Source: Chitinophagaceae bacterium (lineage in GTDB: Bacteria > Bacteroidota > Bacteroidia > Chitinophagales > UBA10324). From it: a DNA stretch of 60,179 nucleotides. Under the pieces are notes generated by a model. The model had not been told where the DNA came from. It did not search any database and saw nothing but the letters and a program-made list of their open reading frames with translations. A program made the translations under genes and the position numbers. Location: the NCBI GenBank assembly GCA_947474435.1, contig CANJII010000022.1, positions 1 to 60,179 on the forward strand, in the 5' to 3' direction. Of this stretch, positions 10,511 through 19,387 are shown piece after piece (within the stretch, counting starts at the first letter, position 1; every line of letters starts with the position of its first letter).

Positions 10511-10540
10511 TTTTTACATTTTAATTTTTAATTTGAATAA

Positions 10541-10963
10541 ATGGCTCGGATAAAAATAGAATTACCATCTCATTTTCATTTCAAAACAGAAATCCCTATT
10601 CGTGTTACCGAAATAAATTATGGTGGACATTTAGGCAACGATTCAATGCTCTCAATTATTCAGGAAGCAAGAGTTCGGTTTTTGAATTCGATTGGAAGCA
10701 CTGAATTAAATTTTTTTGGAGTGGCAATGATTATGAGTGATGTGGCGGTTGTTTATAAAAGCGAAGGATTTTATGGTGAAGTATTAAAAGTTGAAATTGT
10801 TGTTGCGGAAATTTCAAGAGTGGGATTTGAATTATTGTATAAAATTTCTGAATCAAAAACCAATCGCGAAGTTGCAATTGCAAAAACAGGAATGGTTTCA
10901 TTTGATTATATTAATCGGAAAGTTGTGTCGGTACCTGATGAATTCAAAAAATTATTTTTATAA
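10541..10963 (+). CDS. Acyl-CoA thioesterase, hotdog fold (4HBT/FadM-like)
   Basis: 140 residues, typical for a single hotdog domain. RVTEINYGGHLGNDSMLSI corresponds to the 4HBT catalytic helix region, with the usual Asp-type position replaced by Asn in GGHLGND. FGVAMIMSDVAVVYKS and the later TGMVSFDY strands fit the sheet. The family hydrolyses acyl-CoA or acyl-ACP thioesters in the cytoplasm; the substrate cannot be read from sequence. Its stop codon is immediately followed by the ATG of the SDR gene, so the two are almost certainly co-transcribed. Confidence 0.85.
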   Translation: MARIKIELPSHFHFKTEIPIRVTEINYGGHLGNDSMLSIIQEARVRFLNSIGSTELNFFGVAMIMSDVAVVYKSEGFYGEVLKVEIVVAEISRVGFELLYKISESKTNREVAIAKTGMVSFDYINRKVVSVPDEFKKLFL

Positions 10964-11650
10964 ATGGAATTGAAAAATAAAGTTTCAGTAGTTACTGGTG
11001 TCAGTAGAGGAATTGGAAAAGCTTGTGTTGAAGCATTGTTGAAGCAAGGAGTTAAAGTAGCAGGTTGGGGATTACGAAAACCGGAATTCACTCATCCTGA
11101 TTTTCATTTTATTCATTGCAATGTAAAAGACCCGTCAGCAGTTGAATCTGCTTTAGCGGACACAATTGAAAAATTTTCCACTGTAAATATTTTAATAAAC
11201 AATGCAGGGCTTGGATATTTTGGAAAGATTGAAGAAATGTCGTTGGAGCTATGGCATGAAATGTTCGCTGTAAATGTTCACGGAGTTTTTTATTGTCTGA
11301 AGAATGTGATTCCTATAATGCGCAAACAAAAATCAGGGCACATCATCAACATCAGTTCCATTGCAGGTAATACTTCTGTTGTTGAAGGTTCAGGATATTC
11401 TGCAACTAAGGCTGCGGTGAAAGCAATTACACATTCCATTTATCGCGAAGTTCGCAGTGATAATATAAAGGTGACCGCCATTTATCCGGGTTCAACCAAC
11501 ACGGATTTCTTCCATAATTTTCCAAATTCAATGAGAGCAGAAGATATGATTGATCCCAAAGATATTGCTGACAGCATTATTCATTTACTTCAAACACCCG
11601 ATGATTTTTTACCTCTTGATTTTGAAGTAAGAACGATGCGGGCGAAATAA
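10964..11650 (+). CDS. SDR family NAD(P)-dependent oxidoreductase
   Basis: 228 residues, classical short-chain dehydrogenase/reductase. TGVSRGIG (11-18) is the nucleotide-binding Gly motif, NNAG is at 79-82, and the catalytic set is Ser131/132, Tyr145, Lys149 (YSATK). It lacks part of the usual C-terminal extension, fitting the shorter 3-ketoacyl-ACP-reductase-like or sepiapterin-reductase-like SDRs. The start abuts the thioesterase stop with zero spacing. The pairing suggests acyl-chain metabolism, but the substrate is not determinable. Confidence 0.9.
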   Translation: MELKNKVSVVTGVSRGIGKACVEALLKQGVKVAGWGLRKPEFTHPDFHFIHCNVKDPSAVESALADTIEKFSTVNILINNAGLGYFGKIEEMSLELWHEMFAVNVHGVFYCLKNVIPIMRKQKSGHIINISSIAGNTSVVEGSGYSATKAAVKAITHSIYREVRSDNIKVTAIYPGSTNTDFFHNFPNSMRAEDMIDPKDIADSIIHLLQTPDDFLPLDFEVRTMRAK

Positions 11651-11717
11651 ATATTTTGAAAACATAAGCGGTTGCAAGTTCAAAAAGTTGTATCCTTTTC
11701 TCTTTAAGTTCCATTTC

Positions 11718-11725
11718 TATATTTG
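11718..11725 (+). promoter_or_regulatory. -7 promoter box for pdhB
   Basis: TATATTTG, a perfect TAnnTTTG, ends 22 bases before the pdhB ATG. The nearest upstream TTG (11688-11690) is 27 bases away, longer than usual, so only the -7 half is well supported. Confidence 0.6.
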
Positions 11726-11747
11726 CCACCCCCAATAAATTATAATT

Positions 11748-12731
11748 ATGTCAATAAGAAAAATTGCAATTCGTCAAGCGCTTCGTGAAGCAATGAATGA
11801 AGAAATGCGTCGTGATCCGAATGTGTTTTTAATGGGAGAGGAGGTTGCCGAATACAATGGCGCTTACAAAGTAAGTCAGGGAATGTTGGAAGAGTTTGGT
11901 GATAAGCGGGTGATAGACACACCGATTTCTGAATTAGGCTTTGCAGGCATTGCAGTTGGTGCAGCCATGAATGGCACACGACCAATTGTTGAATTCATGA
12001 CATGGAATTTTGCTGTACTTGCTTTTGATCAGATTGTAAATAGTGCTGCAAAAATGTTAAGCATGACCGGCGGACAATTTAATTGCCCCATTGTCTTTCG
12101 CGGACCAAGTGCGTCAGCCGGACAATTAGGTGCGCAACACTCACAGGCTTTTGAAAGCTGGATGGCGAATGTTCCGGGGTTAAAAGTTATTTCAGTTTCA
12201 AATGCATATGATGCAAAAGGTTTATTGAAATCAGCTATCAGAGATAATGATCCGGTTTGTTTTTTTGAATCAGAAGTCAGTTATGGCGAATTAGGTGATG
12301 TGCCCGAAGAAGAATATTTAATTCCGATTGGTTTAGCAAATGTGGTGCGCGAAGGAAAAGATGTTACCATCGTTTCGTTTAATAAAATGATGAAGGTTGC
12401 AATAGCTGCTGCTGGTGAATTAGCAATGGAAGGAATAGAAGCCGAGGTGATTGATTTAAGAACAATACGCCCGCTCGATCACGATACCATTATCAAGTCA
12501 GTGATGAAAACAAATCGTCTGGTTATATTAGAAGAAGCATGGCCGTTCGGCAGTGTGTGTACTGAAATTACTTATTGTGTGCAGAAAGAGGCGTTTGATT
12601 TTTTAGATGCACCAATCAGAAGAGTTACAACTCAAGATGTTTCACTTGGTTATGCGCCAACATTTGTTGATGCATTTATGCCCAATGTTTCAAAACTTAT
12701 TTCTGCTGTGAAAGAAGTAATGTATCGGTAG
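11748..12731 (+). CDS. pdhB: Pyruvate dehydrogenase E1 component, beta subunit
   Basis: 327 residues, standard for the beta subunit of heterotetrameric E1. It combines with an E1-alpha to decarboxylate pyruvate on thiamine diphosphate and acetylate the E2 lipoyl arm. GEEVAEYNGAYKVSQGM, DTPISELGFAGIAVGAA, and the transketolase C-terminal block EAEVIDLRTIRPLD are diagnostic. A branched-chain 2-oxoacid E1-beta is the main alternative, but the sequence reads as the PdhB type. E1-alpha is not adjacent. The gene has its own promoter box and terminator, so it looks monocistronic. Confidence 0.94.
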   Translation: MSIRKIAIRQALREAMNEEMRRDPNVFLMGEEVAEYNGAYKVSQGMLEEFGDKRVIDTPISELGFAGIAVGAAMNGTRPIVEFMTWNFAVLAFDQIVNSAAKMLSMTGGQFNCPIVFRGPSASAGQLGAQHSQAFESWMANVPGLKVISVSNAYDAKGLLKSAIRDNDPVCFFESEVSYGELGDVPEEEYLIPIGLANVVREGKDVTIVSFNKMMKVAIAAAGELAMEGIEAEVIDLRTIRPLDHDTIIKSVMKTNRLVILEEAWPFGSVCTEITYCVQKEAFDFLDAPIRRVTTQDVSLGYAPTFVDAFMPNVSKLISAVKEVMYR

Positions 12732-12760
12732 AAAATTGTTTCTCTGAAAATGAAAAAAAG

Positions 12761-12790
12761 AAAGGCTCCGATAAAATCAGAGCCTTTTTC
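12761..12790 (+). terminator. Rho-independent terminator after pdhB
   Basis: AAAGGCTC (12761-12768) pairs with GAGCCTTT (12780-12787), with an inner GAT/ATC extension across a single mismatch, then a short T run. It also lies just beyond the end of the minus-strand protease gene. Confidence 0.85.
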
Positions 12791-12814
12791 ATTCTAACCT
12801 TAGCTTTTTATTTT

Positions 12815-14308
12815 CTAAAGACCAAAAGCATAAAAGTATTGACCGGGTACATCAGGATAAGTTCCTTCAATCATTACTCCTCCTTTTTTATTTTCTAAAA
12901 TATTTTTTAAATCTGCAACACTTGTAATTTGTTTGTTGTCGACTTTTGTAATAATAAATCCTTCACGAATGTCAGTATATCTGGCAAGTTTTCCATCAAC
13001 AATTTTTAAAACTTTTGCGCCGCCGGATAGGCCTAAAGTTTTTTTATCGTTTGAAGATAATTCTCCAAACTGTGCTCCAAGAAGTGTGAACGATGCAGTT
13101 GATTGCTCATCCATATTCATTGTTCCTTCTCTGTTTTTTAAAATAACACTTGCAATTTTTTCGGTTCCGTTTCGTGAATATGAAACAGTTATTTTATCAC
13201 CGGGATGATAATTTGCAACCTGTTCTTGCAATGAGGGAACTGTATTTACTTCCATGCCATTTATTCGTGTTACGATATCACCGACTTTTAATCCAGCTTC
13301 TTCGGCAGCGCTTCCCTGATAAATGGTATCTATATAAACTCCTTTCGAATTTTCAATTCCTTTTGCTTTGGCTAAATCAGCATTTATTTCAGCTATACCA
13401 ACACCGAGGTAACCACGCTGCACAGTTCCGAATTTCATAATATCACTTACAACTTTGCGAACAATATTTACTGGTATTGCAAATGAATAACCGGCAAAAG
13501 TTCCGGTGGGAGTGGCAATAGCACTATTGATTCCAACTAATTCACCTTCCGGATTTACCAATGCACCTCCGCTGTTTCCTGGATTAACTGCTGCATCAGT
13601 TTGAATAAAACTTTCTATTACCCCTTTGTTTTCGGTATCTTTTAAGATATTAATATTTCTTCCTTTGGCGCTAACTATACCTGCGGTTACTGTTGATTCT
13701 AAGTTAAAAGGATTTCCAACAGCCAACACCCATTGACCAACTTTTACAGAATCAGAATTTCCGAAAATAATGAATGGAAGATTTTTCTCATCAATTTTAA
13801 TCACCGCTAAATCAGTTGAAGGATCGGTACCAACCACTGTGGCTTCGAACTCAGTTTTATCAGATAAAATAACTACTAATTTATCACCATTCTCAACCAC
13901 ATGATTATTAGTTACAATATAACCGTCATCAGAAATTATTACTCCCGAACCCGATGATTCGCGCGGCTGATTGTGGTATGGATCAGCATAACCCCAATTA
14001 AACTGATCGCCAAAAAAATCGCGAAATGGATCGTTACTATATCCACGGTTTGAAACGGGTTTTGGGGTGTAGGTAGTTCTTATATGAACAACAGCGGGAG
14101 TGGTCATTGCAGCCGCAAAAGTGAAATCAAGATTCCCAGGAACCCCGATCTGAGAATTGGTTAAACGGGCAAACCTTGCAGCGTTTTGCTGATTATTAAA
14201 ATGGGTAGAAGGATTAAAATTGCCATTAAAATAATTAATGGCTGCAACAGTAATCACTGAACTTATTACGGCTGTTAAAATGGTGGAACTGAATTTTTTG
14301 ATGTTCAT
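12815..14308 (-). CDS. Do-type periplasmic serine protease (DegP/DegQ/HtrA family)
   Basis: 497 residues from the ATG at 14308. A signal or anchor helix occupies ~8-26. The trypsin-like domain carries His136 (TNNHVV), Asp166 (TDLAVI) and Ser246 (NPGNSGGAL). Two PDZ domains follow (~290-380 and ~400-490). It should degrade or refold damaged envelope proteins as an oligomer. A start at 14398 would add 30 residues that do not resemble a signal peptide, so the internal ATG is preferred. It lies divergent from dapF. Confidence 0.94.
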   Translation of the reverse strand: MNIKKFSSTILTAVISSVITVAAINYFNGNFNPSTHFNNQQNAARFARLTNSQIGVPGNLDFTFAAAMTTPAVVHIRTTYTPKPVSNRGYSNDPFRDFFGDQFNWGYADPYHNQPRESSGSGVIISDDGYIVTNNHVVENGDKLVVILSDKTEFEATVVGTDPSTDLAVIKIDEKNLPFIIFGNSDSVKVGQWVLAVGNPFNLESTVTAGIVSAKGRNINILKDTENKGVIESFIQTDAAVNPGNSGGALVNPEGELVGINSAIATPTGTFAGYSFAIPVNIVRKVVSDIMKFGTVQRGYLGVGIAEINADLAKAKGIENSKGVYIDTIYQGSAAEEAGLKVGDIVTRINGMEVNTVPSLQEQVANYHPGDKITVSYSRNGTEKIASVILKNREGTMNMDEQSTASFTLLGAQFGELSSNDKKTLGLSGGAKVLKIVDGKLARYTDIREGFIITKVDNKQITSVADLKNILENKKGGVMIEGTYPDVPGQYFYAFGL

Positions 14309-14477
14309 TTTTAAAAATGATTTATGTTTTTGATGACTGAATTTTGTGAAATTTGCATTTGCATTTTTACAAATTATATGCCGATGAACGAAAAGCATTT
14401 AATTTTTATTTTATAGAAATGAAAATTAATTGTAGCATTTGTTTACTCATCTAATTAATTTAAGAACTAACTAATGT

Positions 14478-14485
14478 CAAATTTA
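14478..14485 (-). promoter_or_regulatory. Possible -7 box for the Do protease
   Basis: On the minus strand this reads TAAATTTG. It lies about 170 bases before the preferred start, with a TTG 21 bases further upstream inside dapF. Position and motif fit, but one 8-mer in AT-rich DNA is weak evidence. Confidence 0.4.
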
Positions 14486-14489
14486 CAGC

Positions 14490-15278
14490 ATGAAAATAAA
14501 TTTTGTCAAGTACCAGGGAGCCGGAAATGATTTTATTCTGTTTAATGGTAAAACCATTTCCGAATTGAAAGGTTCAACCATTAAAAATATTTGCGATCAG
14601 CACTTTGGAATTGGTGCTGATGGATTAATTGTATTAAAGGAATGCCCAACTGCTGATTATGAAATGGCTTATTACAATGCTGATGGAAATCTTGGCAGTA
14701 TGTGCGGGAATGGTGCAAGATGTGCGGCGGTTTTTGCTTTCGATCAACAAATTGTAGATTCAAACATCATGAATTTTAAAGCTTCTGACGGAATGCACAC
14801 AGCTATTGTGTTCCCTGATGGATTAGTTAAAGTAAGTATGACTGATGTAAGGAGTTGGACATTTTCCGGTGATGATTTTATTATTGATACCGGATCGCCA
14901 CACTACATTAAACAGGTTGTTGGATTGGATGAATTAGATGTGAAAACTGAAGGAAAAAAAATAAGAAACAATAATGAATTTAAGGAGCATGGAATTAATG
15001 TGAATTTTGTAGAAGAGAAAAATAATCAGTTATTCATGCGCACATACGAGCGTGGTGTGGAAGACGAAACACTTGCTTGCGGAACAGGAACAGTTGCTGT
15101 AGCCATTTGCAGCCGAATAAAAAATTGTAACCCCATACACGGAAAATTTGAAGTACCAGTCAATGCTCTTGGCGGAAATTTAAAAGTGATAGGTGAATTT
15201 GCAGAAGGAATTTTCAGGAACATTTATTTGATTGGTCCTGCACAAAAAGTATTCGAAGGAACAATTGAAATAGTATAA
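14490..15278 (+). CDS. dapF: Diaminopimelate epimerase
   Basis: 262 residues, normal length. It interconverts LL- and meso-diaminopimelate for lysine and peptidoglycan synthesis. The two catalytic cysteines are both present: Cys72 in GSMCGNGARC and Cys197 in ETLACGTGT. The N-terminal KYQGAGNDFI is characteristic. It is not in an operon with other lysine genes. It starts 91 bases from the divergent promoter region of the Do protease. Confidence 0.97.
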   Translation: MKINFVKYQGAGNDFILFNGKTISELKGSTIKNICDQHFGIGADGLIVLKECPTADYEMAYYNADGNLGSMCGNGARCAAVFAFDQQIVDSNIMNFKASDGMHTAIVFPDGLVKVSMTDVRSWTFSGDDFIIDTGSPHYIKQVVGLDELDVKTEGKKIRNNNEFKEHGINVNFVEEKNNQLFMRTYERGVEDETLACGTGTVAVAICSRIKNCNPIHGKFEVPVNALGGNLKVIGEFAEGIFRNIYLIGPAQKVFEGTIEIV

Positions 15279-15480
15279 AATTTTACCTAAGATATTATAA
15301 AAACAAAAACCGCCCTTTCAAATTTGAATAAACGGCTCTTGAAGTCCAAAACTATTTCCCCAATAAAAATGAAAAGATAGATTGATTAACGACAGTCGTT
15401 CGCTTAATATTATATAAGGTGAATATTATTTGTTAGGTCAATCTGTTTTCTCCGTTTCGAAATATTTATTAATGATAAAA

Positions 15481-15666
15481 TTATTCATTGGTGTTAAGCG
15501 CATCCTTATTAGCACCTAACGATTCAATTTTTTTATAACCATACGGGCAATGTGTGCATCCATTGGTACAACAGTAGCCTCGTTTCAAATGATATTTTTC
15601 GGTAAATACCAATAATCCGGATTCATTAAAATAATAATCTTCGTTGTTTGTGTCTGTTGTTTCCAA
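15481..15666 (-). CDS. Small Cys-rich DUF5522-type protein
   Basis: 61 residues. The core DYYFNESGLLVFTEKYHLKR is followed by GYCCTNGCTHCPYGYKK, the conserved Cys-rich block of the Bacteroidota DUF5522 family. The four cysteines (CC, C, CP) look like a metal or Fe-S site; function is unknown. The start must be TTG at 15666, because a TAG precedes it directly and no in-frame ATG exists before the conserved core. It is divergent from the HYC_CC_PP-like gene, with 74 bases between starts. Confidence 0.75.
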   Translation of the reverse strand: METTDTNNEDYYFNESGLLVFTEKYHLKRGYCCTNGCTHCPYGYKKIESLGANKDALNTNE

Positions 15667-15703
15667 CTATAAAAAGTTTAATGAGGAAAACCTGTTAATG
15701 GTA

Positions 15704-15736
15704 TTTGCTGTTCTCGGCAAGATTAGCTTAAATTTG
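15704..15736 (+). promoter_or_regulatory. Promoter of the metal operon
   Basis: TTTG (15704-15707), a 21-base spacer, then TAAATTTG (15729-15736): both halves of the Bacteroidota promoter. The -7 box ends only 4 bases before the GTG start of the next gene, implying a leaderless or nearly leaderless message. Confidence 0.65.
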
Positions 15737-15740
15737 GGCC

Positions 15741-16094
15741 GTGATAAAAAGAATTTTAACAATTTTCTTTCTGTTTATTTTTACTGTTGCCACCACAGGT
15801 GTCATAATTACATCAAACAATTGCGATATACGCAAATGTAAAACCGAATCAAATTGTTGCAGCAATGAAAAGGCGGATTGTTGCACTTCAGTTTCTGTAT
15901 TCTTAAAATTGAATAATGATTTTCGTTCAACAGAAAATCAGAAAATAAAATTTTCATCTCCTGAGATTTCATTTCTGATAACAAGAGCTATTTTCTCTGC
16001 GGTAAATTTTGTTTCAGTAAAAAATAAAATTAAAGACACATCACAGTCTCTGTTATTAGGCGAACTTTCATATTTGCAGACCTACAGAATCTGA
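15741..16094 (+). CDS. HYC_CC_PP-like secreted Cys-rich protein
   Basis: 117 residues starting at GTG (15741). A signal-type hydrophobic helix (~3-22) is followed by cysteine pairs in NNCDIRKCK, SNCC and ADCC, then VFLKLNNDF, the arrangement of the HYC_CC_PP family found near metal-related TonB receptors. The family's usual HYC is NNC here. It is the first gene of an apparent operon with a TonB-dependent receptor (76 bases downstream) and a heavy-metal-binding protein. Inferred role: periplasmic metal (perhaps copper) binding or sensing. The exact function is undescribed. Confidence 0.7.
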   Translation: MIKRILTIFFLFIFTVATTGVIITSNNCDIRKCKTESNCCSNEKADCCTSVSVFLKLNNDFRSTENQKIKFSSPEISFLITRAIFSAVNFVSVKNKIKDTSQSLLLGELSYLQTYRI

Positions 16095-16170
16095 TTTGTA
16101 AATTCTATCCACTTCATAATATAGTGGAGATAGCCATTGGGGCTTTTCTGTTTATTCACAAAATAATTTT

Positions 16171-18363
16171 ATGAGAAAATTAATCATTGAGTTTATTTTT
16201 TTAATAAGTGTTTTTTCCAAAATACAAGCACAACCAATAACCGGCACAGTTGCCGAAACTGATGTCGAAGGAAAAGAAATTCCAATCATTGGCGCTAATG
16301 TTTTCTTTCTAGGAACAAATAATGGAACCATTTCAGATGCGAACGGTAAATTTCAATTAATAAAATCATCGACATCAGGAAGCAAGATTGTAGCTTCCTA
16401 CATTGGTTATGTAAATGATACTATAAATGCTGATGGAACAGATTTAAAAATAATTCTGGCAAAATCTGTAACACTGAATGATGTGATAGTGAATGGCCAG
16501 AAATCAGATTCATATATCAGTTCGCTTAATCCGCTGAAAACTGAAGTTCTGACTTCAACAGAATTAAGAAAGAATGCATGCTGCAACCTAGCTGAAAGTT
16601 TTGAATCGAACCCAACGGTTGATGTATCTTTTACAGATGCAGTTACCGGTGCAAAAAAAATTCAGATGCTTGGCTTGTCAGGAATTTATGTGCAGACTAT
16701 GACAGATGTATTGCCAACTATTCGGGGTTTGTCAATTAATAATGGAATGAATTGGATTCCTGGTCCTTGGGTTGAATCCATTCAGTTGAATAAAGGAACC
16801 GGTAGTGTGGCAAATGGATTTGAATCCATTACAGGGCAAATAAATGTGGAACTAAAAAAACCGGAGACTGCTGAGCGTTTTTTCATAAACATGTATGGAA
16901 GTTCCGAAGAAAGAGGAGAACTGAATTTGCAATTTGCACACAAGTTCAATAAAAAATTAAGTACACTTTTATTGGCAAGCGGAAGTCAGATGAAAAATGC
17001 ACAGGATAAAAACGGCGATACTTTTATGGACCAACCCGACTACCAGCAATTGCAGTTAATGAACCGCTGGAAGTTTTTAGCAGGCAAGCACATTGAAGGA
17101 ATGTTTGGTGCAAAGTGGGTTTATGATTCACGAAACGGAGGTCAGATGCCAGATCACTTACACAATGGAGGAATAGCATACCAAACCCATATGGATGTAA
17201 ATCGGCAGGAAGCATTTATCAAAACCAGTTTAAATCCCAATAAAATTTATCAAAGCCTTGGGTTACAGTTGTCAGGAATCAATCACGAACAGAAAGGGTT
17301 TTTCGGATTGAAAAATTATTCGGGTAACGAGCAAACGCTTTATGCAAATCTGATCTGGCAATCCATCATCGGAAATACAAAACACAATTATCGTTTGGGA
17401 GGCACTTTTTTGGCCGATCATACCTCCGAAGTTTTCGACACCATTTATACAGGATATAAAAACAATATCCCCGGAGCGTTTTTCGAATACACTTATGATG
17501 ATTTGAAAAATTTTTCTGCAGTGTTAGGCTTGCGAACCGATTATGTGAATCAGACAATCAATTTAACTCCGCGTTTGCATATCAGGTATGCAGTAACCAA
17601 AAGTGCAACTTTAAGAATGTCGGCTGGAAGAGGATTCAGGGCGGTGAATTTGTTTGCTGAAAATCCTGCAATTATGGCAACTTCAAGAACAATAATATTT
17701 ACAGAAAAACTTAATTTGGAAAGTGCATGGAACGGAGGATTAAATTTCACCAGAAGTTTTTACATAAAAAACAGAGAGGCCACATTAAGTTTTGATTTAT
17801 ATCGAACTCAATTCGTCAATCAGGTAGTACTCGATTATGATCAGTCTCCGCAATTTATTTATGTGAGCAATTTGCATGGTCAATCCTTTGCCAATAGTTT
17901 TCAGGCTGCTTTCAATTTCTTTCTCATTGAAAAATTAGAAATCAGGTTGGCTTACAAATTCAATGATGTGCAGCAAACATTAAATAAACAACTGTTGCAA
18001 AAACCTTTAACACCCAGGCACCGTGCTTTGTTTAATGCTGCGTATGCATTAAAAAATCACTGGAAGTTTGATGCCACAGTTCAATGGGTAGGAGAACAAC
18101 GGCTACCTTCCACCTTAAATAATCCCGAGGAGTTCCAATTGCCACAGCAATCTCCATCGTATTTCAGAGTACTCGGGCAAATTACCTACATTAAGCACAG
18201 GTGGGAATTTTATATTGGTGGTGAAAACCTCAATGATTTCCGACAGAAGAATGCCATCATCAGCGCTGATGAACCTTTTGGACCATATTTTGATTCGTCA
18301 TTGGTGTGGGGGCCATTAACAGGAAGAATGGTATACACAGGAATCAGATTTACTTTAAAATAA
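16171..18363 (+). CDS. TonB-dependent receptor, metal-associated type
   Basis: 730 residues: signal peptide ending near residue 20 (SKIQAQ), a carboxypeptidase-regulatory-like beta domain (~22-100), plug (~120-230) and a 22-strand barrel ending GIRFTLK. The plug has an unusual Cys pair (KNACCNLAESFE) followed by VDVSFTDAVTGAKKIQMLGL, a signature I associate with receptors encoded beside HMA-domain proteins. It should use TonB energy to import a chelated metal or similar ligand across the outer membrane. It sits between two Cys-rich exported proteins, which supports a metal substrate, but the metal is not known. Confidence 0.9.
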   Translation: MRKLIIEFIFLISVFSKIQAQPITGTVAETDVEGKEIPIIGANVFFLGTNNGTISDANGKFQLIKSSTSGSKIVASYIGYVNDTINADGTDLKIILAKSVTLNDVIVNGQKSDSYISSLNPLKTEVLTSTELRKNACCNLAESFESNPTVDVSFTDAVTGAKKIQMLGLSGIYVQTMTDVLPTIRGLSINNGMNWIPGPWVESIQLNKGTGSVANGFESITGQINVELKKPETAERFFINMYGSSEERGELNLQFAHKFNKKLSTLLLASGSQMKNAQDKNGDTFMDQPDYQQLQLMNRWKFLAGKHIEGMFGAKWVYDSRNGGQMPDHLHNGGIAYQTHMDVNRQEAFIKTSLNPNKIYQSLGLQLSGINHEQKGFFGLKNYSGNEQTLYANLIWQSIIGNTKHNYRLGGTFLADHTSEVFDTIYTGYKNNIPGAFFEYTYDDLKNFSAVLGLRTDYVNQTINLTPRLHIRYAVTKSATLRMSAGRGFRAVNLFAENPAIMATSRTIIFTEKLNLESAWNGGLNFTRSFYIKNREATLSFDLYRTQFVNQVVLDYDQSPQFIYVSNLHGQSFANSFQAAFNFFLIEKLEIRLAYKFNDVQQTLNKQLLQKPLTPRHRALFNAAYALKNHWKFDATVQWVGEQRLPSTLNNPEEFQLPQQSPSYFRVLGQITYIKHRWEFYIGGENLNDFRQKNAIISADEPFGPYFDSSLVWGPLTGRMVYTGIRFTLK

Positions 18364-18432
18364 AACTTAATTTCAATTAAAATTCAAATCAAAATGAAAT
18401 CACAATTTTTAAAAACCAATAAAAAAATAATC

Positions 18433-18792
18433 ATGAACAAAAACAAATTCATCATCATTGCTTTTTTGTTTGCAGGATTTGCAAGCATAATAACCAGCAA
18501 ATCTTTTGCAGTAGCTGCAGGAGGTAAAGAGAAAGCCGTCATTCAAACCTCATCACAATGTGGCGAATGCAAGGAACGCATTGAGGCTTCATTGAATAAG
18601 TTGGATGGAATAAAATCATTGGATTTAAATCTCGACAACAAAAAATTAACAGTTGTATTTGATCCGTCGAAAGTCACGCTGGCCCAAATTAAAACTGCGG
18701 TAAGCAACACCGGTTACGATGCTGATGATGTGAAGGCCAATGAAGAAGCTTATAACAATCTGCCAAAGTGTTGCCAGAAAGGCGGTCACTAA
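18433..18792 (+). CDS. Secreted heavy-metal-associated (HMA) domain protein
   Basis: 119 residues from the ATG at 18433; an upstream in-frame ATG at 18394 would give 132 but an overly long n-region. The signal peptide ends near SKSFA. The HMA fold follows: SQCGECKERIEASLNKL holds the metal-binding CxxC, and the beta strand KKLTVVFDPSKV and GYDADDV complete the ferredoxin-like fold. A terminal CCQKGGH adds further thiols and a His. Unlike cytosolic copper chaperones it is exported, so it probably hands metal to, or scavenges it from, the adjacent receptor system. Confidence 0.87.
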   Translation: MNKNKFIIIAFLFAGFASIITSKSFAVAAGGKEKAVIQTSSQCGECKERIEASLNKLDGIKSLDLNLDNKKLTVVFDPSKVTLAQIKTAVSNTGYDADDVKANEEAYNNLPKCCQKGGH

Positions 18793-18835
18793 TAGTAATT
18801 GTACTGTTTTGGTTAAAGGTGAATAGTCTTAAAAT

Positions 18836-18870
18836 AAAAAAGTCCTCTGAAATTTCAGAGGACTTTTTTT
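18836..18870. terminator. Bidirectional terminator between the metal operon and rplS
   Basis: The perfect stem AGTCCTCTGAAA/TTTCAGAGGACT (18841-18864) is flanked by an A run on the left and a T run on the right, so it can terminate both the + operon and the minus-strand rplS. Confidence 0.93.
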
Positions 18871-18890
18871 TATGAATAGTGTTCAATTGT

Positions 18891-19262
18891 TTATGCTTTT
18901 GCAGCCTCGCCTGTCAGTACCATTTTTTCTTTGATACGGGCTTTTTTACCTTTCAAATCTCTCAGGTAATAAATACGGGCGCGGCGAACTTTACCTTTTT
19001 TATTTACTTCAATGCTTTCAATGTTTGGTGAATAAAAAGGGAAAACACGGTCAACACCCACACCTGAAGCAATTTTGCGCACAGTGAAAGTAGCTGTTTC
19101 GCCATGACCTTTTTTCTGAATCACATCGCCACGGAATGCCTGGATTCTTTCCTTTACTCCTTCAATGATTTTATAATTTACAGTGATGTTATCACCGGCC
19201 TTAAAATCGGGGAATGTTTTTTTGGGGGTTAATTGTTCGTGAACAAATTTTATGGCGTCCAT
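18891..19262 (-). CDS. rplS: 50S ribosomal protein L19
   Basis: 123 residues, normal for L19, which sits at the 30S/50S interface. [47 protein letters not shown] and [19 protein letters not shown] are the conserved blocks. No trmD or rpsP is adjacent, unlike in Proteobacteria. A TATATTTG promoter box lies 29 bases upstream, so it is transcribed on its own. Confidence 0.98.
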   Translation of the reverse strand: MDAIKFVHEQLTPKKTFPDFKAGDNITVNYKIIEGVKERIQAFRGDVIQKKGHGETATFTVRKIASGVGVDRVFPFYSPNIESIEVNKKGKVRRARIYYLRDLKGKKARIKEKMVLTGEAAKA

Positions 19263-19291
19263 TGCTATTGCTGGTTTTAAAAATTGAGGCG

Positions 19292-19299
19292 CAAATATA
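19292..19299 (-). promoter_or_regulatory. -7 promoter box for rplS
   Basis: Minus strand TATATTTG, a perfect consensus match, 29 bases before the rplS start. No clear TTG at -33. Confidence 0.6.
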
Positions 19300-19387
19300 G
19301 AATTATGAACGGAAATAGGAAATCTAACTTTAATAATAAATCATCAGTTGATGTTGGTAAATCAAGTATTAGAACATTTAGAAAAAA

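Noticed and set aside
12815-14398. 30-residue longer start for the Do protease
   Set aside because: The added segment is His/Lys/Asn-rich and precedes an ordinary signal-anchor; families start at the internal Met.
15317-15328. Perfect 12-base palindrome TTCAAATTTGAA after dapF
   Set aside because: No T tract, no neighbouring second site and AT-rich context, so chance is likely.
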